From NCBI GenBank assembly GCA_037042185.1, contig JAXQJY010000025.1, positions 1,054,001 to 1,118,000 of the forward strand: DNA of 64,000 bases, in the 5' to 3' direction. Both the position numbers and the translations under genes were made by a program. The notes under the pieces were generated by a model that saw only the letters and a program-made list of their open reading frames with translations, did not search any database and had not been told where the DNA came from. Below are positions 41,606 through 52,525 of the stretch, piece by piece. The stretch's first letter is position 1. Each line of letters starts with the position of its first letter. This stretch comes from Sordariomycetes sp. S80-01Y. Taxonomy: Eukaryota; Ascomycota; Sordariomycetes.

Positions 41606-42631
41606 TCACTTTCCCACATGAACCACAACCTTGCCTTTGGCATGTCCCTCTCTTAGATAGGCGTACGCCTGGGGCACCTCTTCAAAGGCGTACGTCTTGT
41701 CAATGACGGCCTTGATCTTCCTCTCGGCCATCCATCTCCCTATGGGTTCCAGATTCTCCACGCCGTTGTTCATTGCTATCATCAAGTAATTTGGCGCTCT
41801 CAAAAATGACGGCGTAAGGTTCCTTTTAAGAACAGCTCCGGCAGTTCCCAATCCTATCGCACTGCCTACTCCGACTTGAGCAAACGTCCCGCCGGACTTC
41901 AAGATCTTGGCGCTGATGTTGTACAGCCCGTCATCTTTTCCTACGTTGTCCACGATGAGGTCAAACTCATGGCTCTTCTGCTTCAAGAAGTCGATGACAT
42001 CTACCTTTCGGTAGTCAATGACCTCGTCGGCGCCGAGTTGCTGGCATAGGTCGACCTTGTCCGTCGAGCACGTCGTCACCACCTCGTGCCCCATCGCTTT
42101 CGCAATCTGCACACTCCATATCCCACATCCTCCACTCCCACCATTGATGAAAATCTTGGATCCAGGTTGCAACTTGCCGGGTAACAGTGACATGTACGCC
42201 GTGGTGCCAGCGGTGCCCACCGCAGCTGCATCATCAGGCTCAACACCTTCTGGGAGCGCAGCAAGTCCCTTCGCTGATAGCACAGTGTACTTCTGCAACA
42301 TGCCTCTTCCATTTGCGTAGAGGGATGAGACGACTCCTCCGAACACAATCTGCCCCTCCCCAAATTGCGTGACGGACGGGTGCTTAGCGACAACGCGCCC
42401 GCAGAGATCCATTCCTGGCGTTGCCGGGTGAGGGACGACAAGTCGCCCTACGATCGGTGTTTCCGGCAGTTTGTAATCGCTCGGGTTGAGAGCGGCGCTG
42501 ATGACCTCGACGATTACATGGTCTCGGGAAAGGGTGGCAGCGTCATGCGGTACATCGTCGACGAGTTTGAGGGAGGACTCCAGCGTGCCTTGGATGCCAT
42601 TGTGCTGCCATGCTCGGCCCCTGAAAGACAT
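41606..42631 (-). CDS. Zinc-independent medium-chain (MDR) quinone/enoyl reductase
   Basis: NADPH-dependent oxidoreductase of the quinone/enone reductase branch of the MDR superfamily, probably cytosolic. Single exon, 341 aa. The N-terminal GroES-like domain has ISAALNPSDYKLPE and ATPGMDLCGRVVA, but the zinc ligands of alcohol dehydrogenases are absent, so it is not a zinc ADH. The Rossmann part has GTAGTTAYMSLL, then the nucleotide-binding GGSGGCGIWSVQIAKAMG, and STDKVDLCQQLGADEVIDYRK. The C-terminus ends with the AYAYLREGHAKGKVVVHV motif typical of this branch. The nearest groups are the zeta-crystallin / trans-enoyl reductase proteins used in detoxification or polyketide pathways. It is on the same strand as the FAD oxidoreductase, 1 kb away, so a joint role is possible but not shown. 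Confidence 0.88.
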   Translation of the reverse strand: MSFRGRAWQHNGIQGTLESSLKLVDDVPHDAATLSRDHVIVEVISAALNPSDYKLPETPIVGRLVVPHPATPGMDLCGRVVAKHPSVTQFGEGQIVFGGVVSSLYANGRGMLQKYTVLSAKGLAALPEGVEPDDAAAVGTAGTTAYMSLLPGKLQPGSKIFINGGSGGCGIWSVQIAKAMGHEVVTTCSTDKVDLCQQLGADEVIDYRKVDVIDFLKQKSHEFDLIVDNVGKDDGLYNISAKILKSGGTFAQVGVGSAIGLGTAGAVLKRNLTPSFLRAPNYLMIAMNNGVENLEPIGRWMAERKIKAVIDKTYAFEEVPQAYAYLREGHAKGKVVVHVGK

Positions 42632-44121
42632 TGTTCAGTGGCTACTCGGTGTGACTAAGATTCAGAGAAGTAGTTTCGCAAAGGTTGGGGGACGCCGGCT
42701 ATTGGCGATAGTGAGACTGATATATGAAGAGGACGAGCGGGGCAATCGGCTCAACTTTCTCGGCCACATTTGATGACTAGAACCGGCCTTCGGGTCGTGA
42801 ATTAGAACCCAGGCCATACGAGTACCGGAAGTCCCGAGTATTGGAAGATAATGGAAATACAAATTGTGTTTTTCTTTTGTTTCAGGTCAACAAAAACTTC
42901 CTTCTACAGTGCAAGAACGCCACGTCTGCGCCTCCAATTGGGATATGCACAAGCGAGGTACATGAATGACGCAAACATTTAGAATAGATGCATCCATCCT
43001 CTGAATTTAAATGCAGAAGTCCTACTACTTGCGCTGTCTTTGTTTCCATGCATATACGTGGGATGCAGCAGGTTAGAACTCGATGCTTCGCGTATCCTGG
43101 TTGCCTAGGCCTCAATGACGAATCCCGGCCGCATAATGTTCGAAGATATGATCTAACTTCACCCCGAAATCATGAAAAGGCGTTTCGTGTTCAAATATAT
43201 CCAGTATTCCCAAAACCTACAATGGGTTTTGCCAAATCTGCTGTCAGAGGGACGTCACCTCGCCGAGTTCACTGCTTGTACGCCGCAGCACCTTCGCCCG
43301 CATTCTGAGATATAGACGTATGGAATGCGCGGCTCGACGACGTAGAATGCGAGGTTCGTTTGTTTGATAGACGCGCGCCAGCTGTTCCCCGGGCTGCAAA
43401 CAGAAGGTGCCTGCGCGGGACGGACTGGGGAACTCCGGGGAAAGACTGATCAGCGCAGCACAGGACATCTTTGATCTAGTCGATCTGCTGTATGAGCTTC
43501 CCCAGAAGGATCAGTTGTCGCGACCATCATTCTATTCGCTCGCTTGAATTTGCGGAAGGAAGCGAACAAACAAATTCAAAGGAGGAAGTTGACTCGTGTA
43601 AGTTGATTGGTGCGGCTTGCAGCACAGTAGTCTTCCTGACCCCAGGTATGCAACCATGTTCGGGGCGGCGGTATAAGTAATAAGCTTAGTTTGCCCGAAA
43701 GGCGGCGCCGTTTCGCGGATGCTGGTACGTGGACTTTTGATTCGCGCAGGAGCTGATGCTTCCATCCAGGATGATACCCAGCAGCACGCCAAATCGGTAT
43801 GGCACGGAATTGTCCTTCCTCTTGCGAAGAAGCGCAAAGGCTTTTAGTACGAACTCGGACGATAGTCGATTCCGTTTGGGTCGCGTCTTCGGCGTTCCAG
43901 CGCATCACTGCAGATCCTTCCTGCCCGGCAGTTGAAACGCGTTGAAACGTGCTAATCCTTGTCGGGGTCTTCTTCTCCATTGCCCCATCAATCACCATCG
44001 TGGAATCAAACCCGACACTGCGCGGTATCTTGGCGAAATGGCAAGGGTCAAAATAATTTAAAGCCTCGCTATGGCCCAGGTCCCCCAACCTTCTTCTGCC
44101 AAGTTGTTCTTCACGTAGATC
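42632..44121. other. Intergenic, no gene recognised
   Basis: A 170-codon minus-strand frame at 43576–44088 has no family-like composition and lies across the upstream region of the gene at 44122. It is probably chance. No repeat was seen. Confidence 0.4.
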
Positions 44122-45489
44122 ATGATGTCTCGCCCTACTCTCGCCGCTGCTCTTCTTCTACAATGCCTCCCCGGAGTTCGGACCGCTCCGCAGGGCCTTG
44201 CTGCATCTGCCGCACCGCCGCCGGCCGAATATGAGGCCAACCCGAACATTGGTCCTGGAGGCGACACATTCCTTGATTCTGGTCACTTTCGAATCTATGG
44301 CAACAGTGGTGCCGAGGCCGAGCAGGCCCTGGCGATGCTTGAAGCCGCACACGACTGCTTCATCACAGACCTGGGATGGCGCTCCTCTGGACTTTCATTC
44401 AACGCTGGAGGTGATGACGGACCTTACACGAAGACAAACGTGTACTCTGTTACGACGCTCGAGGGCGCCGCTGGGGTCATGCACTCAGATGCCGCCACGG
44501 GAATGGCTTTTCTCGAGGTCGTCCAGGATTACCTGACCACGGCGGGAGTGACCATCCATGAGTACGGTCATGGTGTGCATTACCATCAACGCACTTGGGT
44601 CGGCCAAGGACGTACAGGTGCTTGGTGGGAGACGTTTGCCAACTGGTTCGCCGACACCTACAAGACCTCCGATCTGTGCGCAGCAGCTCGTGAGGCTCAC
44701 GGCCAAGCCACCGGACAGACAGAGATTGACCTTGTCAAGACCATCGGCGACTCTTTTCAAGTTCTGGTCGACGGCTCTGTTGGATCTGGTAACTACTACC
44801 AGGCTTGGCCTTTCTTCACCTACCTTACCGAGAATCCTGATCAGTTCAGCAGCCTCGGCAGCGATGCCGTTCGCCAACTCATGATTCAATACGAAGAGAA
44901 CAGTAATGAGACTCCTCTTCACACCCTTCAGCGAGTGGCTGGTGATGCTACTGCTGCTTCCATCGTCGGCAAGTACTGGGCTCACATGGCTTATGTCGAT
45001 ATTGGTCACCCGCAAGCCCACGAAGCTTTCCTCGCTCAGCGCAATCAGCTCAACTTCAACAACGTTCAGTCTACTGGCGAAGGTACTTATGCGCCCCTTG
45101 CTGGTCGCGAGCCGTTGTACATGGGAGCCAACATCATCCCGCTTCAGACCACTGGAGGCCCCGTTAATGTCGAGATTGACGCTACAGGCTTCACGGCCAC
45201 CCTCGCTGTCATGGCTGGCGACAGCTTCCGATATGTCCCAGTCGCTCCTTCTGGCTCAGCAGAGATTGCGGAGGGAGAAGAGGTCACTCTGGTCATTGCA
45301 AACACCCCTGAAGCGCTGGTGCTTTACGATCCTTTTGCGCTTACCTCGGAGGTCACCCAGCCTTTGCAATACTCCTTTACTCTCTCTGGTGCCACGGCTG
45401 TCACTAGCTCGGGGAGCACTGACTTCGACATTTCCAAAAGGGAAGCACAAGCTGGTATGTGCGCCAATGCCGGCTTATTCTCTCTGTGA
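44122..45489 (+). CDS. Secreted HEXXH protein (metallopeptidase-like, DUF6055 type)
   Basis: Secreted, probable zinc metalloprotein of unknown substrate. Single exon, 455 aa, with a signal peptide at residues 1–21 (LAAALLLQCLPGVRTA). The body has SGHFRIYGNSGAEAEQALAM, then TIHEYGHGVHYHQ with the zinc motif HEXXH at His146–Glu147–His150. Glu170, 20 residues further on (GAWWETFANWFAD), is placed like the third ligand of gluzincins. The C-terminal third is a beta-rich domain (VNVEIDATGFTATLAVMAGDSF...EEVTLVIANTP). I recall this family as secreted fungal and bacterial DUF6055-like proteins, not named enzymes; the peptidase role is inferred from the motif. The final exon could be longer: a GTATGT sequence at 45454 is a donor-like site 36 bp before the stop. 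Confidence 0.8.
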   Translation: MMSRPTLAAALLLQCLPGVRTAPQGLAASAAPPPAEYEANPNIGPGGDTFLDSGHFRIYGNSGAEAEQALAMLEAAHDCFITDLGWRSSGLSFNAGGDDGPYTKTNVYSVTTLEGAAGVMHSDAATGMAFLEVVQDYLTTAGVTIHEYGHGVHYHQRTWVGQGRTGAWWETFANWFADTYKTSDLCAAAREAHGQATGQTEIDLVKTIGDSFQVLVDGSVGSGNYYQAWPFFTYLTENPDQFSSLGSDAVRQLMIQYEENSNETPLHTLQRVAGDATAASIVGKYWAHMAYVDIGHPQAHEAFLAQRNQLNFNNVQSTGEGTYAPLAGREPLYMGANIIPLQTTGGPVNVEIDATGFTATLAVMAGDSFRYVPVAPSGSAEIAEGEEVTLVIANTPEALVLYDPFALTSEVTQPLQYSFTLSGATAVTSSGSTDFDISKREAQAGMCANAGLFSL

Positions 45490-46420
45490 ATACGAGCATA
45501 ACATTTGATTGGATTCGGACAAGCATTCATTAAATTCTCTGTATCTGAATTAAAATAAAGTATCGAGCCTTTCTTCGTCACCCAAGAAGACAACAAATCA
45601 ATTTCAAGACCGCCTGTTGTCGATGAGTTCCAATCATATCATGATTTAACTCACACAGTTTTGACCTCGATACAGCCCCCTTGTTCTGGACAACGACACC
45701 GACGAGACACGTATTCAACAACGCAATTGAGACGAGACTTAGAGTGATCCTTTATACTTCCACAATCAAAGCATCTCCAATAATATCCTTTATCGACGCC
45801 CTAGCTCCACGGCTTTAGGGCAACCCATCCTAAGCTACCGTCGGGCGGACCATTGCGGAGAGTGGGACTCTCATCCCGTCGAATGGATCCCTGTTGAATG
45901 ATAAATGCCGACGGGTCGCTCTAACGACATCATCGGGACTAATTACCTTCTAAGCCTGGAAAGGAGGAAGACAAGCACCCTTTTCCGAACGTTTCTCCGC
46001 ACTCTGCTCCACGGACTCCCCGTGTTTCCCCGCGTTTGGGATAAAGTCAGGGGTCCGTTCCAATCAACCGCACTTTTGGCTAAATGAAAAGGCACCTAAA
46101 TTCGATGCCAAGATATGCTTTGAGTGGCAGGACGGCAGATATTGGGGCAGGATTAGCTCGTGATAAACAGCTGGATCTTAGCGTGCAAATCAACAACCAA
46201 GGCGATCGGCCCTGACATAGCATTTGTCCCGAGTGAGCCGACCAAATCATGGATCTTCCAGGTACCATTTCCCTTTTTGACGATGGAGAATCAATACCGT
46301 CGGCTCATTCGACCTGGAGTGGGACTTTATAAAGCTTCAGGTGCTCGACGTTGATCTCACTTGTCTCAGATTGTACTGAAGGGACAGACTGTTCCATCGA
46401 AGCCAGTCCAATTATCCAGC
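45490..46420. other. GH95 promoter and intergenic gap
   Basis: No coding frame of note. The promoter has a TATA box (46326–46334) and a GGCTAA (46078–46083), the sequence recognised by XlnR-type xylanolytic regulators; whether this single site is used is unknown. Confidence 0.45.
46326..46334 (+). promoter_or_regulatory. TATA box of the GH95 gene
   Basis: TTTATAAAG about 90 bp upstream of ATG 46421, the expected distance for an inducible secreted-enzyme gene. Confidence 0.55.
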
Positions 46421-48924
46421 ATGGCGCCCCTTTCGCGCAAGTGCATTGCCATCATTCTGGGGGCCGCTTCGAGCGGCTTGGCAGCCCTTGATGGAAGTCG
46501 GTATCTATGGTACGACGAACCCGCCCCTGAATGGGAACGAGGCGCCCTACCTATCGGCTGCGGCCGTCTTGGCGCAACCATCTTCGGCGGCGGCAGCGAG
46601 ACCATTACCATTACCGAAGATACCATTTGGTCGGGACCGATCCAGCACCGCATTCCCGAAAATGGTCTCGAGGCTGTGCCCAAAGTCAGAGAGTTGATGG
46701 AGGATGGCAAGCTCTCGGAAGCTGGAAACCTTGCACGCAGGGATATTAATCCTGAAGAAAGTTCGCAGCGACAGTTCAGTTACTTCGGCAATTTGGATAT
46801 CGATTTTGGTCACGACGTGGACACGGACGACTACGTTCGATGGTTGGACACCCGACGTGGTAACTCCGGAGTTGAGTACTCAATCGACGGTGTCGAGTAC
46901 AGGGAAGTCCTTTGAGCCCCAAAGCTAAACCATTCTAACATGATAATAGTCGTGAGTACGTTGCCAGCTTCCCAGCAGATGTCCTTGCCGCCCGATTTAC
47001 CACCAGTGAGCCCGGCTCGCTTGAAATCAAGGCTAGTTTCAGTCGCATGGAGAATATTCTCAGCAACAAAGCATCATCTTGCAAGAATGTCAGCTCTATC
47101 ACCATGAGCGGCACCAGTGGGCAGCCGGAAGAGCAGAACCCCATCTTGTTCACCGGTCAAGCTCGCTTTGTCGCGCCGGGAGGTAAGGATCCATAACAGC
47201 CCGTCGACGAAGTGAACTCATAACTGATTCCTTTCACAGCCAAGATCAGTGCTTCGAATGGCACCTTGAGTATTTCTGAAGCTACGACCATTGACGTATT
47301 CTTTGATGCGGAGTCCAACTATCGCTTTGAGGAGCAACAAGATCGAGATGCCGAGATTAACAGAAAGTTGTCGCGGGCCGTTGCCCAGGGCTTCGAGAAG
47401 GTCAAGAAGGACTCCCTGGACGATGTCGCTTCTCTCATTGACCGAGCCGAGCTGAATCTCGGCGAGTCTCCTGATGGTCTTGCCGATCTTCCAACTGACG
47501 AGCGAGCCGTAAATGCCCGCAACGACAATAGCGATATTCAACTGTCGACATTGGTCTGGAATCTGGGCCGCCACATGCTCGTCGCTGCATCCCGAAACAC
47601 TGAGGCCGATGTTGACTTCCCTGCCAACCTCCAAGGGGTCTGGAACAACGAAACTACTGCTGCTTGGGGCGGAAAGTACACCATCAATATCAACACCGAG
47701 ATGAACTACTGGCTATCCATGTCGACAAATTTGGTGGAGATCCAAGAGCCGCTTTTCGATCTTCTCCGTGTTGCTCAACCTCGTGGCCAAGAAATGGCCA
47801 AGAAATTGTATGGATGTGAAGGCACAATGTTCCATCACAATCTCGATCTCTGGGGAGATCCAGCCCCTACGGACAACTACACTGCATCGTCAATCTGGCC
47901 TATGGGTGCCGCCTGGCTAGTGCAGCACATGATGGAACAATATCGATTTACCGGAGACAAGGCCTTCCTCGAGGAGACAGCGTATCCTTTCTTGGTCGAG
48001 GTTGCCAAGTTCTACCATTGCACTACCTTCGAGTTCAACGGTGCGTGGGTTGTCGGGCCGTCCTTGTCCCCCGAGGCTAGTTTCTACGTGCCTAGCAATA
48101 TGTCCGTGGCAGGCGAGGTTGTCGCTATGGACTTGGACGTTGAGATGGACAACCAGCTCTTGCGAGACGTCTTCGAAAGTCTTATTGAGGCAGCTGACGT
48201 TCTAGGGATCGATGATGAGGATGTTGAGAAGGCGAAGAACTTCCTCCCCAATATACGCGCCCCTCGTTTTGGCTCGATTGGACAGATCCTCGAATGGCGT
48301 TATGAATATGAAGAAGTGGAACCCGGTCACCGACATCTCTCGCATCTTTATGGTCTGCACCCATCGCACCAATTCTCGCCCATTGTCAACAAAACCCTGG
48401 CCGAAGCAGCCAAAGTCTCTCTCGATCGCCGCATTAGGGAGGGTTCAGGGGACACAGGCTGGAGCCGGACGTGGACTATCAACCAGTACGCTCGCTTGCT
48501 CGACGGTGCTACAGCGTGGGAGAGTGTGGAGGAGTGGTTCGCCGGGTACGCGACCGAAGGTCTTTGGAACACTGACAACGGTAGCGGCTTCCAGATCGAC
48601 GGCAACTACGGCTTCACGTCTGGCCTTACCGAGATGCTTCTCCAAAGCCACGCTGGTGTTGTACATCTTTTGCCTGCACTTCCGTCCGACGCGTCCCCCA
48701 ACGGCAGTGTCAAGGGGCTCTTGGCGAGGGGAGGCTTCGTTGTGGATATTGAGTGGAAGGACGGGAAGTTCGAGTCTGCCAACATTGAGTCGAAGCTTGG
48801 TGGTTCTTTGAAACTGTTGGTTTCGAGTGGAGCTTCTTACTCTATTCACGGTAAAGAGCTCAGAGGCCAGTCGGATGGAATTGAGACTGGAATCGGCGAG
48901 ATCATCCAGATTCAAGCCGCCTAG
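46421..48924 (+). CDS. GH95 alpha-L-fucosidase, with an abnormal intron 1 donor
   Basis: Secreted exo-alpha-1,2-fucosidase that inverts anomeric configuration, removing fucose from xyloglucan or glycoproteins. Signal peptide residues 1–21 ([13 protein letters not shown]). N-terminal beta domain: [31 protein letters not shown]. Catalytic (alpha/alpha)6 part: [74 protein letters not shown]. Best model: 46421–46902, 46950–47182, 47240–48924, giving 799 aa. In that model intron 1 begins GGAAGT where GTAAGT is expected, one base off, though its length (47 nt), branch (TTCTAAC) and AG end are normal. A GT donor six bases upstream (46897, GTACAG) keeps the frame and gives 797 aa. If the intron is retained, translation stops at residue 164. 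The second intron is a normal GT...AG. Confidence 0.88.
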
Positions 48925-49091
48925 ACATGAATTGGTAAACTCAGGGAGTCATTAGAGGTCCTATTGAATGGGCTTTTACATAATGGTTCTTTAATCTCAG
49001 GATGTTACCGTTATTCTGTCTGCCCTTGTCCAACTTAACAGTAACGCCGATATTCGTACATGTTCCAGCCGCTTGCCTACTTTCCCTCACC

Positions 49092-51468
49092 TTAATCATC
49101 ATGAGCCTTTTCCATGCCGTAGGGCTTCGGCAGTTCCTCGCCACTCTTGCACGCATTGATTAGGCTGATGCCAACCCTTGCACTGGCGCCTTCTTCCATC
49201 TGCTTCGTGAAGAAAGCCTCGCCGCCGAGTGCTCGGATAGACTTTCTACGATCTCTCTCAGCCACGGACAACGTCGCGGCACCACGATTGATGGCCTCCA
49301 TCTCTTTAAGATACTTTGCGCGAGTCGCGTATCTCTCGTTGCGCTCTTTGCGAATTTGCTCGGAGCCGATGCGCTGCAAGATGGAGCGGACCATTGATCG
49401 GAAACCAGTGAATATGTGCTCGCTGATAAATATCGTGATGGGCAATGCCCACCAAGCTCCCCCAGCAATGCTGTTGGCGCCGAAAAGATGCACAATAGCT
49501 CCCGTGGTTATGCTTCCAGCCCAGGTCAAGAAGTCTAGAGAGGCTATCCATGGACCGATGCCGTCGCTGCGAACAGGAGCAGGTCGTTGATGCTCTGTCA
49601 CTATCTTTAGGAAGTCCGTACGCAACTCAACGATGTTGTTGACCAGGAACCCGATCGAAATCAGGGGCCAAACAGGCGAGAAGAGCGCGAGGTAACCAAA
49701 CTGCAGTACAATTTCTGCGATGTCCTCTTGAACGTTGTACGTTTCAAGCGTCGCCTGGTTGCGCGCGCTGTCCAGGAATTCCGACTCCTCTGCAACGTCG
49801 TCCGCAACAGACATGAGGGTCTTCTTGGTCGACCTGACGGCTTTGTAATCCCTGTACCAGTTTCCGAGCTTGCGCTTCGCAACCGGGACAACATTCTCCT
49901 CGAAGAACGAAGAGATCTGACCAGTAAGCGCCAAAGCAATAACTTCGTCACGAAGTCTACTAGAGTCAATCATGAAGCTCTCCTCAGCGTCAAGGTATTT
50001 ACCAAACGGACCAAGCATGCTTCTGCTTCGAACGCTCAGCCAAGGGATGATGTCGTCGCCAAAAGGGACGTAGATAAAGGCAGTAATGAAGATTGGGAAG
50101 TAGTTGGTGATGATACTCAGTATAAAGTTCTTCTGCGTAAGAGACATCTCGTAGTGGTCGGCGGTTCGGTGGTTCTCGAAGTCGGTGATGGCCTCCGCAA
50201 TATTTTCAAGGAAGGCATTGATGCGAGGCAAGGCCAACGCCAAGAGAATGGTCGGCACGTATTCCTGTTTGCAATCAGTAAGAGTATACGAGATGACCTG
50301 CTGTAGCTTACAAAAGCGCTCTTGTACGAGCCATTATAGCCCTCTGAGATGAGGACTTCAAGCGCGAAAACCCCGACAATGATAGCGCCCAGCGTTATTG
50401 CCGACAGTACAATGAAGGGTATCTGAAGGAGATGTCGAAGCACTTGCTTGTGGCGAGGGAAGTAATGTTGTGTCTGACCGGTGCCATCGACGAAGATCTT
50501 CTCCCACTTGAACTGTGGTCGGTCTGCCTTAACCGTGGCCACGTTCCGCACGCCCCATCTGATGCTCAAATCAACTTCCTGTATCTTCCAGTACTCCAGC
50601 ATAACAGTGCACCATATACATGTCAGGATTGCGTAAGTCAATGAGTATCTACCTCCCAAATACCACGTTATGACGCCAGTGGCAGCAGGAAAGGCTAGAA
50701 AGACCAAGTAGGTCTGGATAAAAGCGAAGTAGAAAGCCACCTAGATGCTGTCAGCAAGCAGTCGCATTTTTACTGCAGCTGGATCTAAACTCGCCTTGGA
50801 CCCAAACAGATCACGTATCCGGTCCAGATCTTGGTTCGTGAGGATGAGCTTCCGACTTAGGTGTTTTAACAGTGCCTGATTTGCTGGCTCATTGTGTAGG
50901 GGAAAGATTGACTTGACGTTTTCCCACTGACCGAGCTCTGGTGTGATACCAGCGCCTCCTTTCTCCTTTGGCCAATTTACGAGATGATATAGCGACAGTA
51001 CATCTTCGGCTTCGAATTCGCCATCGGCAACAGTGTCTTTGGTGCCACCAGGATGCGTCTGTGTGATGCCGTACAGCCAGTCTTTGATACTGCAATGTGT
51101 TGGTTCACGACAACTTGTTCGAAGGTCCTTTCACATACCGTGACTTGTGAACAGCCTTTCCAAGGACCTCTCGCGGGGCTCTAACGAATATGAGGAGAGT
51201 CTTCTCATACCCAGCCCTCACCTCCGTGTGGAGCCCGGCCCCTTCGAGATCTTCGCAGAGCGTTTCTACTTCCTTGCTTGCCGTCTCGGAATCTATTGAG
51301 AATGTCAACGATGTGTCAAGTATGAGATTAGTGATCTCAAACTTTACCAACGTCTTTAAAGTCGTATGCGATGACATACTTGTCGTTGTACTTTTGTAAC
51401 TGCCCAGGGGATCTGACGATTGGAACTGGGCCAGTGGTCATCCCGGTCCCTGCCCGAAATATGGCCAT
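49092..51468 (-). CDS. Anoctamin/TMEM16-type membrane protein (Ist2-like)
   Basis: Multi-pass plasma-membrane or ER protein of the TMEM16 family, in fungi a lipid scramblase or ER–plasma membrane tether. Five exons (51348–51468, 51139–51292, 50795–51089, 50312–50740, 49092–50264) give 723 aa. The third intron (50741–50794) is GC–AG (AAG|GCGAGT...ATCTAG|G); the others are GT–AG. The N-terminal cytosolic domain has KYVIAYDFKDV and TEVRAGYEKTLLIFV, then RIKDWLYGI. The TM part starts DRIRDLFGSKVAFYFAFIQTYLVFL (family-typical FG..A.YF). It continues with the TRAxxxx-like loop region and the central core PRINAFLENIAEAITDFENHRT (calcium-site region in relatives), then ILSIITNYFPIFITAFIYVPFG, ending with a charged tail. 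It lacks the long Ist2 lipid-binding tail. Confidence 0.9.
50741..50794 (-). other. GC–AG intron in the anoctamin gene
   Basis: A 54-nt intron with donor AAG|GCGAGT and acceptor ATCTAG. Removing it joins GSK to VAFYFAFIQ and keeps the frame; reading through it hits a stop just before the acceptor. No nearby GT donor gives an equal result. Confidence 0.7.
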
Positions 51469-52525
51469 TGCATCTCCTCACAGGCCGTGTGAAGTGTCGA
51501 ACTCGAAAAGTGAAGAAAAGCCCTCAGAATGGATTAAAAAAGGCTCCGGGTACGTCGGCACGGAAGTCTTGCCCTGCGGTTGTGACTGTCTAGATACTCA
51601 GGGAGGTGCCACTGCAGTATCTATGCTAGCCAAGCAGATTGTGAAAGAAACAGCAATCCTGAAGCCTATGATGCAAAGCCACAGGCCTCCAAGTCTGCTG
51701 TCATCATTGCCTTGACGGAAGCAGCGTGCAGCCTTACGGCTAACACGACCCCAGTATTAGACGTTGTACGCGTAATCAGCGCCGTTGCCAAGACCAGTTG
51801 ACGCACGACCGATGACAGCCCTTCTCGTCCACAATAATCTGCTTAACAAAAGTTCAGTTACACTGGGGCCTCGTTTTCTGCATATTCATTGTTGGCCTCA
51901 AGCAGGGAGTAACACTTCAACTTTTGGGGATCAAAGCCAGGAATCGCCTGCGGTTCCACCAAGCGGACATTCAAGAGATATACTGATAGCTCTCATTTCC
52001 CTTTCCAATGAGTCTCTAAAAATGCTTAGTGAGACTGTCTTGCTTGCCCAGCAATTCTACAGCGGCATGCTAGCAATGGCGCCCGAAGTGACGGCGATCA
52101 CCAGTGGGTTCAAGCAGCTGGCGGGCTCGGACCTGCCAGTAGCAACTGAGTACAGAGAGCTCGCTTAGTGGCTGACACACATCACTCCGAAGATACCACT
52201 TGTGCTGGAAATAATGAAGAGTTTCAGATACGCAATGGTTCTACATTAGAAAAGGCTGGTTCCAGGCTAAGGAAAACGCCTGCAATAGTGCCTGTTATAG
52301 AAGCTCTGTTGGAAAGCGTCTCGCCGAGAAAGTTTGTTGCAGGTAGCCTTCATCATTAGCTCGGAACGTCTAGATTGAGTCTAAACCAACGATTCGCAGG
52401 CAGCTAATTCAACCATAACGACAACTTTTAAAGCCCTGATCAATGTAGAGAGAATACAGCATTGGCTGGGGGTTTGCCCCCCGGTTACACCACCAGAGCT
52501 TCCGAATCTGCTCAGTGAACTTTGT
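51469..52525. other. Intergenic, possible decayed or unrecognised ORF
   Basis: Plus-strand frames at 51785–52168 (127 codons) and 52168–52359 abut, and have semi-regular helix-like composition (SLSNESLKMLSETVLLAQ). No family is recognised and neither has a clean start. This may be chance. Confidence 0.35.

Noticed and set aside
43576-44088. 170-codon minus-strand frame upstream of the HEXXH gene
   Set aside because: No recognisable domain and covers the expected promoter of the 44122 gene; chance is likely.
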